Below, in pieces: positions 18,113 through 26,548 of a stretch of 35,271 nt of DNA. The DNA is from Candidatus Kaiserbacteria bacterium (GTDB lineage Bacteria; Patescibacteriota; Minisyncoccia; Phycocordibacterales; UBA2100). The translations under genes and the position numbers were made by a program. The DNA lies in assembly GCA_016186765.1 (NCBI GenBank), contig JACPLD010000002.1:1-35271 (forward strand), written 5' to 3'. The notes under the pieces are model-generated. The model saw only the letters and a program-made list of their open reading frames with translations, was not told where the DNA came from and ran no database searches. Position 1 is the stretch's first letter. The number at the start of each line of letters is the position of its first letter.

Positions 18113-19152
18113 GCGAGGTGCCCCTCGAAATCCACCTCTTTTGCCAAGACATACGAGAATATGAGAGGCGCAACAATTGTTGCGTCGGATTCGATGACGA
18201 ACCGCGGGGTGTCCGCGCTTATCTTTTCCCACGTGATTTTTTCATTAGGAACTGCACCGCTGTACGATCCATACGACGTCGTCGAATCCGATATCTGACA
18301 GAAGTAACTCCAGAGCTTGCACTGTATGCCGAGTTCCTGGCGAATGAGCGGCACAACACAGATGGAGAAGTCACCGGGCGTACCCCCGCCTATCTGGAAG
18401 AAACCAATCAAATGCTCCCCTTTGGAATTCTCAAGGTACCAATCAATGAGCGTTGAGAACCCCTCCAACCCCGACTTGACCACACCGATATTGCCGATGT
18501 GTTCGCCGTAATTGTTCGCAAAGCGCTCTTTGGTCAGACCGACGAAAATATTTCCCAGCGTCGAATCCTCCCAGCCGGGCGTCCAGATAGGCAAATCCTT
18601 TTCGCATGCGGCGACCAACCAGGAGTCCGCCGGATCGATTTCGTAATGTTCCTCGAGCATCTTCTCCCGGATAAGCTGATACATGAATTCATAGGGGAAA
18701 TATCGTTCACTTCTTTCTTCAGCGCGCTTCCATAGCGTAAGTATCTGTTTTCCTATACGTTCAATCGCCTCTTTTTCCGGAATGCATGTATCCGTAACGC
18801 GGTTTAGACCGCGCTTCAAGAGTTTTTCCTCGTCGCGCGCAGAAAGCTCGCGGTAATGGGGAACGCGCTCATAGTGATCGTGCGCAACGAGATTGAAGAT
18901 ATCCTCTTCGAGATTTGCGCCTGTGCAACAGATGGCGTGGATCTTCTCGCGGCGGATCATTTCTGCAAGCGTGATGCCAAGCTCTGCCGTAGACATGGCC
19001 CCCGCCATAGAGAGAAACATTTTGCCGCCTTGCTCGATATGCGCTTCAAAGGCACGGGCTGCATCGAGGAGCATCGCTGCATTGAAGTGACGAAAATTGC
19101 GTTCGACAAAATCTCTGATGTGGGAAAATTGCTGATTCGGTTTCGAAGCCAT
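18082..19152 (-). CDS. Deoxyhypusine synthase-like protein
   Basis: FLSMAGAMSTAELGITLAEMIRREKIHAICCTGANLEEDIFNLVAHDHYERVPHYR; FQIGGGTPGDFSICVVPLI; YGSYSGAVPNEKITWEKISADTPRFVIESDATIVAPLIFSY, which aligns with the DHS catalytic-Lys block (SGARPDEAVSWGKI...). Start at ATG 19152. Confidence 0.88.
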   Translation of the reverse strand: MASKPNQQFSHIRDFVERNFRHFNAAMLLDAARAFEAHIEQGGKMFLSMAGAMSTAELGITLAEMIRREKIHAICCTGANLEEDIFNLVAHDHYERVPHYRELSARDEEKLLKRGLNRVTDTCIPEKEAIERIGKQILTLWKRAEERSERYFPYEFMYQLIREKMLEEHYEIDPADSWLVAACEKDLPIWTPGWEDSTLGNIFVGLTKERFANNYGEHIGNIGVVKSGLEGFSTLIDWYLENSKGEHLIGFFQIGGGTPGDFSICVVPLIRQELGIQCKLWSYFCQISDSTTSYGSYSGAVPNEKITWEKISADTPRFVIESDATIVAPLIFSYVLAKEVDFEGHLAQPIRALKSA

Positions 19153-19233
19153 ACACACGGTAATTTCGATTATACTCCACAAACGCGCGTCAAGTGCAAA
19201 TTCAGCATGCAGCTTTGCGTATTGTGAACATGG

Positions 19234-19261
19234 TGGACAAGAATATTTTTTTAAATACAAT
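19234..19261 (+). promoter_or_regulatory. Putative sigma70-type promoter for efp
   Basis: TGGACA (19234-19239), 16-nt spacer, TACAAT (19256-19261); the predicted start site falls at or near the efp ATG (19268). Confidence 0.5.
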
Positions 19262-19267
19262 GCCGCA

Positions 19268-19834
19268 ATGCTGAATTACAACGCGGTGAAACCGGGTGTT
19301 GCAGTGATCGTCGACGGCGAGCCGTATGTGTGCACGTGGAACAACATCATGCAAAAGCAACAGCGCCGGCCGGTGAATCAGACGAAGCTGCGCCACCTCA
19401 TTCGTGGCAATGTCATCGAATATTCGTTCCAGCAGTCTGACAAGCTCCAGGAAGCAGAGATCGGGACAAAGTCCGCCGTCTTTATCTTTCACGACGCGCG
19501 CAAAAATGAGTGGGTCTTCCACGAGGCCGGCGACAAATCGAAGCGTTTCTCCGTCGAAGACGAGAAAGTTGGTGATGCGGGACGCTTCCTCAAACCGAAC
19601 ACGGAAGTCGAGACGCTCTCGTTTGACGGCAAGCTCTTCCGCGTGAAGCTCCCTATCAAAGTTGACCTCAAGGTAAAAGAAGCTCCGCCAAACGTGCGAG
19701 GCAACACCGCGCAGGGCGGCTCAAAGATCGTGACGCTCGAAACAGACACGACCATCAACACCCCTCTTTTTATCGAAGAAGGAGACGTCGTGCGGATTAA
19801 CACCGAAACCGGTGAATACGTGGAGCGTGCATAA
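19268..19834 (+). CDS. efp: Elongation factor P with non-canonical loop (IMQKQQRRPV)
   Basis: Whole-length EF-P pattern: VDGEPYVCTWNNIMQKQQRRPVNQTKLRHLIRGNVIEYSFQQSDK ... PNVRGNTAQGGSKIVTLETDTTINTPLFIEEGDVVRINTETGEYVERA. Confidence 0.95.
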   Translation: MLNYNAVKPGVAVIVDGEPYVCTWNNIMQKQQRRPVNQTKLRHLIRGNVIEYSFQQSDKLQEAEIGTKSAVFIFHDARKNEWVFHEAGDKSKRFSVEDEKVGDAGRFLKPNTEVETLSFDGKLFRVKLPIKVDLKVKEAPPNVRGNTAQGGSKIVTLETDTTINTPLFIEEGDVVRINTETGEYVERA

Positions 19835-19837
19835 CAC

Positions 19838-20041
19838 TTATTTCTGAATATAGGGGAGCAAACCCATGAAGCGCGCGCGCTTCACCGCTGCCTCGACAGC
19901 GCGCTGCTGCTTGGCGGTGAGACCGGTGCGCTTGCGACTAAGAAGCCGCCCGTGCGGATTGATGAACTGCTTCAAGAGATCAACGTCTTTGTAATCGACG
20001 TGCCGAATATCGTTTTGTGTAAGAATGTTCGTCATAGTCAA
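19838..20041 (-). CDS. rpsR: 30S ribosomal protein S18
   Basis: [49 protein letters not shown]. Confidence 0.95.
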   Translation of the reverse strand: MTMTNILTQNDIRHVDYKDVDLLKQFINPHGRLLSRKRTGLTAKQQRAVEAAVKRARFMGLLPYIQK

Positions 20042-20478
20042 AACGGAATGTCATCAGGATTAATATCGTCCTTCGGGTACTCAATGCCCGAGCTGTTGCT
20101 GCCCGCGACTTCCTCCTCCGGTTCGCTTCGCTTACCACCGCCTCCGCTACCCTTTGGTCCGAACTGCACACGATCTGCCACCACCTCGGTGCGATACTTC
20201 TTCTCGCCGCTGTTCTTGTCATCCCAGCTTCGTGTCTGCAGACGACCCTCGACGTAGGTGGAACTGCCTTTCTTAAGGTACTGGGCAACGGTATCGGCCT
20301 GCCGGCCGAACACGACGACGTTGTGAAAATCCGTCTGCTCCTGCTTCTTTCCTTCTCGATCGCGATAGACGCGATTGGTTGCGATCGAGAAATTGCACAC
20401 GTTCATCCCAGAGGGCAGCGCACGCAACTCTGGATCGCGCGTGAGGTTGCCAAACAGAATAACTTTATTGATGTACAT
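20038..20478 (-). CDS. ssb: Single-stranded DNA-binding protein
   Basis: [85 protein letters not shown] and acidic C-terminus [10 protein letters not shown]. Confidence 0.96.
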   Translation of the reverse strand: MYINKVILFGNLTRDPELRALPSGMNVCNFSIATNRVYRDREGKKQEQTDFHNVVVFGRQADTVAQYLKKGSSTYVEGRLQTRSWDDKNSGEKKYRTEVVADRVQFGPKGSGGGGKRSEPEEEVAGSNSSGIEYPKDDINPDDIPF

Positions 20479-20535
20479 GAAGAGTGGGTTCTAGGGATTA
20501 GGTTCCAGGTGTCAGGAAATACAATAGCACGGGAA

Positions 20536-21048
20536 TTACTCGGCGGTGATATCTTGAATGGCCCTCTCGAGTTTTTCTTCGGAGACAGGTCCCGCCTGCT
20601 CCTCCGCGCGACGAGGGCGCACTTGGATAGTATCGGTACGCTTCACCTCTCTCAAGGTCGGCGCTTTCATCTTCGCGCGCGTGTCTTCACGGACCGTACG
20701 GAATACGATGAAGCGCATGATGCTCGCGTTCTTCTTGAGCATTTCTTCGAGCATCCGTACAGCCGCGACGTCGGCCTCGAACTTTATCCACCCGAAATAT
20801 GCGCGATCGTGCTCGAGATGCTTATCTCCCTCCTCTGCAGACATCGGATACGCGAGTCGGATAATCGATGGAGAGCCCTCCGCGATAAAGTCGCCGCCGG
20901 CTTTTCCAATCTCACTGCGAATGCCGCCGACTATCGTTTCGAGGTCCTCCCCCTTTACGGTCGGCATGATCGTGTAGCCGATCTCGTAGATACGCGCAAT
21001 ACCTGTATCGGTATCGGTTTCCATTTCTTTGACGGCCTCTTCTGCCAT
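20536..21048 (-). CDS. rpsF: 30S ribosomal protein S6
   Basis: YEIGYTIMPTVKGEDLETIVGGIRSEIGKAGGDFIAEGSPSIIRLAYPM...AYFGWIKFEADVAAVRMLEEMLKKNASIMRFIVFRT; syntenic with ssb-rpsR. Confidence 0.88.
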   Translation of the reverse strand: MAEEAVKEMETDTDTGIARIYEIGYTIMPTVKGEDLETIVGGIRSEIGKAGGDFIAEGSPSIIRLAYPMSAEEGDKHLEHDRAYFGWIKFEADVAAVRMLEEMLKKNASIMRFIVFRTVREDTRAKMKAPTLREVKRTDTIQVRPRRAEEQAGPVSEEKLERAIQDITAE

Positions 21049-21081
21049 ACGTGCCGGGCACTGTAGCACAGAAACGCAGCT

Positions 21082-21921
21082 CTAAGCAACAGAAAACACT
21101 CGCTGGGCATTTTCGATGAGCTGCGTGGCAATCTCATCGAAGTCTTGATTACGAATGCGTGCGATCGCGCGAACGACTTCCACGACGTATGCAGGCTCAT
21201 TGCGCTTACCGCGGTGTGGCACAGGAGTTACGTACGGCGCGTCTGTCTCTGAAAGCAACATATCAAGGGGTGTATTTTTGACGACCTCGTCGTAGTCGTG
21301 CGTGAAGGTGAGCACGCCCGTAAACGAAAGGGTGAATCCAAAATCGAGAAATTTCTTGGCCGTTTGCCAGTCTCCTGCGAAAAAATGCGTGTCGCCCTTC
21401 ACCTTCGCGTGCGCCTTCAGTATCTCGAGCGCATCGTCGTAGGCATCTCGTATATGGAGCATGAGAGGCTTTTTTAAGCGATTAGCGATCTCAATGTGCT
21501 CGACGAATACCTTTTTCTGCGTCTCTTTCGTGCTCTCGTCGCATCGATAGTAATCGAGCCCGCATTCTCCTATCGCGATCACACGCGGATTTTTCCCGAG
21601 CTCTTCATACGCGGATCGATCGAAGCGTTCGCCTCTCGACATGAAGCCTTCCTTGCCCTCCGAAGCTTTAGCGAAGGAGGGGCCGAGCTCTTTCTCGTCG
21701 TGATACGACTTCGAGGTGTGTATCGGATGCAGACCGATGGTCGCATAGACGTTCTCGTATTTGTTCGCGAGTTCAACCGCGGAAACAGACGTATCGCGCT
21801 GAGTACCGACGACGTTCATCACGACACCCGCTTCCTTTGCCCGCTCTATCGTCTCCTCTCGATCCTCGTCGTATGCGGCAAAATTCACGTGCGTATGCGC
21901 GTCGAAGTATTTCATGTCCAT
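21082..21921 (-). CDS. tatD: TatD family hydrolase/DNase
   Basis: YFDAHTHVNF, TIGLHPIHT, AIGECGLDYYR, PLMLHIRDAYDDALEIL, LLSETDAPYVTPVPHRGKRNEPAYVVEVV. Confidence 0.92.
   Translation of the reverse strand: MDMKYFDAHTHVNFAAYDEDREETIERAKEAGVVMNVVGTQRDTSVSAVELANKYENVYATIGLHPIHTSKSYHDEKELGPSFAKASEGKEGFMSRGERFDRSAYEELGKNPRVIAIGECGLDYYRCDESTKETQKKVFVEHIEIANRLKKPLMLHIRDAYDDALEILKAHAKVKGDTHFFAGDWQTAKKFLDFGFTLSFTGVLTFTHDYDEVVKNTPLDMLLSETDAPYVTPVPHRGKRNEPAYVVEVVRAIARIRNQDFDEIATQLIENAQRVFSVA
21657..21680 (-). repeat. Palindromic element CCTCCTTCGCTAAAGCTTCGGAGG inside tatD
   Basis: 24-nt imperfect palindrome read in frame as PSFAKASEG. Confidence 0.85.
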
Positions 21922-21922
21922 A

Positions 21923-23362
21923 TCACTCTTTCCGAGGAAAAAGATTCGCAGGTTTGGTGTTGGCGACAATGGCGTCGATGATCGCCTTGCTTGTTTTGGG
22001 TATGAAAGGCTCCAGCATCAGGTCGATGGCCGCAAGTTCGCGCACCAATTCCTCGATGAGTTTCTTCCCCCTTTCAGGGTCTGTCTTTACGACCTTGAAA
22101 GGTTCGGTCTGATTTATTTTTTGGTCGAGTGCTTGGACCCTCGCCGCGACATACTCAAGAGCCTCATTCGGTTTAAAACTATCGAGGGCTTTCGTGAACT
22201 CGCTCGGATATGGCACGAACGTAACGTCTACTGATCTTTCGAGATTCGACTGTGATAGTTGCATTACCCGGGCGACTAGGTTTCCAAGCCCGTTTGCGAG
22301 ATCTGCGTTGTACGCTTGCTTAAAGCGCTCCATCGTGAAATCCGAATCTTCAAACGGATGAATGTGCCGCGCCACAAAGTAACGGAAGGCATCAACTCCA
22401 TACTCCTTGATGACAGGGGAAGGATCGACGATGTTGCCGAGGGACTTTGACATCTTTTGTCCTCCTACAGTGACGTAGCCATGTACAAACAACGTTGTGG
22501 GGAGCTGAACTCCGGCAGAAAGTAGAAATGCAGGCCAGTAAATCGCATGAAATCTGCTTATTCCCTTACCTATCACGTGTATCCTCTCATCGCTCCCCTC
22601 CCAGTACTTCTTGAATTGTGCACCGGCATGAGCATAGTCCAGTGCGGTAATGTAGTTAGATAGTGCGTCAACCCAGACATACTGGATCTGGGTCGGGTCC
22701 CCAGGCACCGGCACTCCCCACCCGCGAGCCCGTTCAGCGCTCCGCGAAATACTGAGGTCTTCAAGACCGCGGCGAATGAATGCCAAGACCTCGTTCTTGC
22801 GCACGTCGGGAACGATACGAAGCCCTCCCGACGTGATGATGTTCTGGAGACGATCCGTGTAACTCCCGAGCTTGAAGAACCAGTTTTCTTCCTCGATCTC
22901 CTCCAATTCTGCATCTGGATGCTCGGGACATCGACCATCCGTGAGTTCTTTTTCTGTCTTAAATTCCTCACAGCCGACACAATAAAGGCCTTTGTACGAC
23001 TTCCTTTCAATATCCTCTTTCCTAAACGCCTGCCAAAGCTTTTGGGCTCCAGGAGCATGACGCTGGTCGCTTGAGGTGCGTATGAAATCGTCGTTCGACA
23101 CGTCAAGATCCGCAAGAAGTTTCTGAAATGCAGCTGCATTTTTTTCGACGAACGATGCAACATCCTGCCCCGCCTCTTCGGCTTTTAACACATTCTTTAG
23201 GGCATTGTCATCAGTCCCGGAGAGGAAGAATACGTCGTTTCCCATCGCCCGTTGATATCGCGCAACGACGTCCGCCTGCACGAATTCAATGGCGTGCCCG
23301 AGGTGCGGAGCTGCATTCACATACGGGATCGCGGTCGAGACGAAAATGGACTTTTTGTTCAT
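21923..23362 (-). CDS. metG: Methionyl-tRNA synthetase
   Basis: STAIPYVNAAPHLGHAIEFVQADVVARYQRAMGNDVFFLSGTDDNALKN; KMSKSLGNIVDP. Confidence 0.95.
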   Translation of the reverse strand: MNKKSIFVSTAIPYVNAAPHLGHAIEFVQADVVARYQRAMGNDVFFLSGTDDNALKNVLKAEEAGQDVASFVEKNAAAFQKLLADLDVSNDDFIRTSSDQRHAPGAQKLWQAFRKEDIERKSYKGLYCVGCEEFKTEKELTDGRCPEHPDAELEEIEEENWFFKLGSYTDRLQNIITSGGLRIVPDVRKNEVLAFIRRGLEDLSISRSAERARGWGVPVPGDPTQIQYVWVDALSNYITALDYAHAGAQFKKYWEGSDERIHVIGKGISRFHAIYWPAFLLSAGVQLPTTLFVHGYVTVGGQKMSKSLGNIVDPSPVIKEYGVDAFRYFVARHIHPFEDSDFTMERFKQAYNADLANGLGNLVARVMQLSQSNLERSVDVTFVPYPSEFTKALDSFKPNEALEYVAARVQALDQKINQTEPFKVVKTDPERGKKLIEELVRELAAIDLMLEPFIPKTSKAIIDAIVANTKPANLFPRKE

Positions 23363-24210
23363 AGAGCAACGCCACGAACAATAAGGTTGTTTTCGATCAC
23401 GCGCAGTGCGCGCTTCTTGTCGCCATGCCTGATATACGGTTTAAGCTCGACAATTATTTTGCCGAGCACATCTTTCCGTGCACAAGTAAGATGGCAGTAG
23501 TTGTTGTTTCGAGGGAACCCATGAGAGCCAACTACACCTTTTAGCAAATCACAAATGACGCTGGGAGATTGTATACCAAACTTATTAAGCGTATCTCGGA
23601 TGAATGTGAGAACGTTTTTGTCGTAGTTCCCCCACGCGATTCGAGCCTGATTACGAGCTAAGTAAAAGCTACCTTCCGCGTCAGTAAAGCCCGCAAGAAA
23701 AGCAAAGAAGTGCTTCTTGCGTTCGGCGCACCACCCATACTCACGGACTTCCGGAAGTAAAAAACTGAACGTTCGATTGACAAATGCCTCAACGTTCATT
23801 GCTCCGCGCTTATCAGGCTTCCCTTTCCAAACCCGGCCATATGCAGAAAAGAGTTTTGAGATAAGCTCTATTTGTGCTGACTTTGTACTGCCGCACGCTA
23901 TCGAAATAGTATCGCTCTTTTCCCCACCGTTATGCCTGCGAACCCGCAAATCCCCAATAGCAAATCCGAGGAGATACGCTTTCTCGGCCAAATCGCCGCT
24001 AAAATCCGAGCGCTTATACTGAATGTGCGATTGTGCGAGATTGCGCGGCGCTATCCCATAACGGCCAAGCGATACATATACCGTACTGCGCGGAATGCCG
24101 AACCTTTTTTCGATCGCCCACGTGGAAAGCTTCTTCTCCACATACATTTCTTCCAAGAACCTTTTCGTTAAGACTGAGGACACATAAGCATTATACCAAA
24201 CCGAGGGCAT
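23359..24210 (-). CDS. Free-standing LAGLIDADG homing endonuclease-like protein with N-terminal HTH-like region
   Basis: KAYLLGFAIGDLRVRR and FLAGFTDAEGSFYLARNQARIAWGNYDKNVLTFIRDTLNKFGI are the two LAGLIDADG helices and following region; stop overlaps the metG ATG. Confidence 0.8.
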   Translation of the reverse strand: MPSVWYNAYVSSVLTKRFLEEMYVEKKLSTWAIEKRFGIPRSTVYVSLGRYGIAPRNLAQSHIQYKRSDFSGDLAEKAYLLGFAIGDLRVRRHNGGEKSDTISIACGSTKSAQIELISKLFSAYGRVWKGKPDKRGAMNVEAFVNRTFSFLLPEVREYGWCAERKKHFFAFLAGFTDAEGSFYLARNQARIAWGNYDKNVLTFIRDTLNKFGIQSPSVICDLLKGVVGSHGFPRNNNYCHLTCARKDVLGKIIVELKPYIRHGDKKRALRVIENNLIVRGVAL

Positions 24211-24249
24211 GCTTGGGGCTGCCCTTATAATATAGAAAGGCTTGCTTAT

Positions 24250-25308
24250 CTACTCGGAACTATCCGCAAATACCCTGCGTTCACGAATATCATTCACAAA
24301 TTCCTGCACCGTCGCCGCGATAGGTACCGAGAGGAGAATCCCCAGAAAGCCCGCGAGCTGCGCTCCAACGATCAGCGCGAGTATGACCAAGAGCGGCGGC
24401 ACACCGACGACACGGGTCACCACGAGCGGATAAATGAGGTGATTCTCAAATTGCTGCAGGAGTACATACACGCCGATCACAAGAAGGCCGGTCACTACCC
24501 CACCGTCCACAAAACCTATCAGCACAGCGGGAAGGGCTGCGAGCGTCGGACCAAACACAGGAATGAGCTCAAAGACCGCAGCTACGACTGCTAGAAGAAG
24601 CGCGTGCTTAATACCGAGTATCGTGAGCACGAGGTAGACGAGCACCCCAATGATAACTGCGAGCAAAAGCTGTCCCTGCATCCACAGGCCGATTTTGTGC
24701 CGCGAGCGCCGCCAGAGATCCAAGACATAGGCCCTGTACTTCCGCGGCGCGACAATCTCGAGAAAATCTTCGACACCGGTCTCAATAACCCCAAAATAGA
24801 AAGAAAAAACGATGATGAGGATGAACGAAAGCACGCCGCCGAAGACGCTCGCAACAGCAGTAAGCGCATTCCCAAAGGCTCCGGCCGCCTCAAGACTTCC
24901 ACGAAGAGAGGCCATGAGATCGATCTGACCAAGATCGGGTGGTGCAGCGCCGAGGATCCGTGCATACTCATCGAACGCACTTATCCGGTCGAGTGTCTCG
25001 AGGTACGCAGGCAGTGAGGTGATGAATGTGATCAGTTCCGAAAGAACAGATGGAACAAAGAAATAGAATATTCCAAAAAACGCGGCGAAAATGAGAAGGT
25101 ATATAAGGAGAACCGCTCCGACGCGCGGCACCCCAAGGCGTATGAGGCGCACAACGCCGGGTTCGATCGCGGATGCGATGACGACGGCAGTTATGAGCAC
25201 AAGGATAAGATCGCGCAGCTCCCACAAGAGCCACGCGCCTACGAGCACGACAACAGCCGCTATGATCGTGCCGGTCGTAATTGCGATTGAGACAGGGCGA
25301 CCACCCAT
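24250..25308 (-). CDS. AI-2E family transporter/permease (PerM/UPF0118)
   Basis: 352 aa multi-TM; ELIPVFGPTLAALPAVLIGFVDGG, LLQQFENHLIYPLVVTRVVGVPPLLVILALIVGAQLAGFLGILLSVPIAA. Confidence 0.9.
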   Translation of the reverse strand: MGGRPVSIAITTGTIIAAVVVLVGAWLLWELRDLILVLITAVVIASAIEPGVVRLIRLGVPRVGAVLLIYLLIFAAFFGIFYFFVPSVLSELITFITSLPAYLETLDRISAFDEYARILGAAPPDLGQIDLMASLRGSLEAAGAFGNALTAVASVFGGVLSFILIIVFSFYFGVIETGVEDFLEIVAPRKYRAYVLDLWRRSRHKIGLWMQGQLLLAVIIGVLVYLVLTILGIKHALLLAVVAAVFELIPVFGPTLAALPAVLIGFVDGGVVTGLLVIGVYVLLQQFENHLIYPLVVTRVVGVPPLLVILALIVGAQLAGFLGILLSVPIAATVQEFVNDIRERRVFADSSE

Positions 25309-25327
25309 AGCGCAATCCTAGCAAACG

Positions 25328-26542
25328 CTACGGTGTGCCGCCAATGCGCGCTGTCAGCGCCTGAATCGCGACTCGTTCCTGCTGCCCCGTATCACGATCG
25401 CGCAGAGTGACCGTATCATCTTCGAGTGTCTGGAAATCGATGGTGATGCACTGCGGCGTGCCGATCTCGTCCTGTCTGCGGTAGCGTTTGCCGATGTTGC
25501 CGTTGTCGTCCCACATCGTCTGCGGGACCGCCTTTTTGACAAGGGCATATACGTCGCGCGCTTTCTCCACAAGCTGCGGCTTGTTCTTGAGAAGTGGAAA
25601 GACTGCGATCTTGATCGGCGCCACCACCTTGTTGAATCTGAGAAAGATACGAGGCTCATCTCCCATTTCGTCCTCACTGTATGCGGAGAGGAGTAGGGCA
25701 AGAATCGTGCGATCGACCCCAAAGGACGGCTCAACGACGTGCGGAATGAGCCGCTCCTTGCGCTCCTCATCAAGATACGAGAGATCGACACTGGATTGCG
25801 TCGAGTGGGCGCCAAGGTCGAAGTCGGTACGGTAGGCGAGTCCGTAGAGTTCTTTGCGCCCAAACGGCCAATCGAACTCAAAATCGATGGTGCGCTTGCT
25901 GTAGTGGGCACGCTCCTCGAGAGGCACCTCGAGCTCGTGCACCTTCTTTCGATCGATGCCGACCGCCTCGACGTAGCGATATATCGCCTGCCGCCACTCC
26001 TCGAAATGTTTCTCCCACTCGTCCGGCCTGATAAAGTACTCTATTTCCATTTGCTCCAACTCCCGCACGCGGAACAAAAAATCACGCGGCGCAATCTCGT
26101 TGCGGAATGCTTTCCCGACCTGCGCGATGCCAAATGGGAGCCTGGGATGGAACGAGTCTACGACGTTCTTGAAATTGACGAAGATCCCTCCTGCCGTTTC
26201 CGGCCGCAAATAACTTTTGACCGCGTCTTCCGCCGCCCCCACGTTCGTCTCAAACAGGAGATTGAATCGTGCATTACCTAGAGGGTCCGAAAAGCCATCC
26301 ACGTGCCCGGATGCCTCCCACACCTTTGGATTCATCAAAATTGCGGCATCAACACCATACATATCATCCCGCTCCTGTACGAACAACTTCCACCAGATGT
26401 TCTTGATGTTGTTCTTCAGCTCCACCCCAAGCGGGCCATAATCCCACGTGCCAGAAAGTCCCCCGTAGATCTCGCTGCCGGGATAAATAAACCCCCGCCG
26501 TTTACACAAGGACACGATCTTCTCCATCGTAGGCTCTGCCAT
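25328..26542 (-). CDS. glyS: Glycyl-tRNA synthetase (eukaryotic/archaeal-type single chain), compact
   Basis: KRRGFIYPGSEIYGGLSGTWDYGPLGVELKNNIKNIWWK, YLRPETAGGIFVNFKNV, FGIAQVGKAFRNEIAPRDFLFRVRELEQMEIEYF, VVEPSFGVDRTILALLLSAY. Confidence 0.93.
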   Translation of the reverse strand: MAEPTMEKIVSLCKRRGFIYPGSEIYGGLSGTWDYGPLGVELKNNIKNIWWKLFVQERDDMYGVDAAILMNPKVWEASGHVDGFSDPLGNARFNLLFETNVGAAEDAVKSYLRPETAGGIFVNFKNVVDSFHPRLPFGIAQVGKAFRNEIAPRDFLFRVRELEQMEIEYFIRPDEWEKHFEEWRQAIYRYVEAVGIDRKKVHELEVPLEERAHYSKRTIDFEFDWPFGRKELYGLAYRTDFDLGAHSTQSSVDLSYLDEERKERLIPHVVEPSFGVDRTILALLLSAYSEDEMGDEPRIFLRFNKVVAPIKIAVFPLLKNKPQLVEKARDVYALVKKAVPQTMWDDNGNIGKRYRRQDEIGTPQCITIDFQTLEDDTVTLRDRDTGQQERVAIQALTARIGGTP

Positions 26543-26548
26543 ATCGCG

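Noticed and set aside
19268-19834. EF-P as a confirmed hypusinated protein
   Set aside because: The loop has Gln at the ungapped K34 position, so modification is only a hypothesis; reported as a finding, not a feature.
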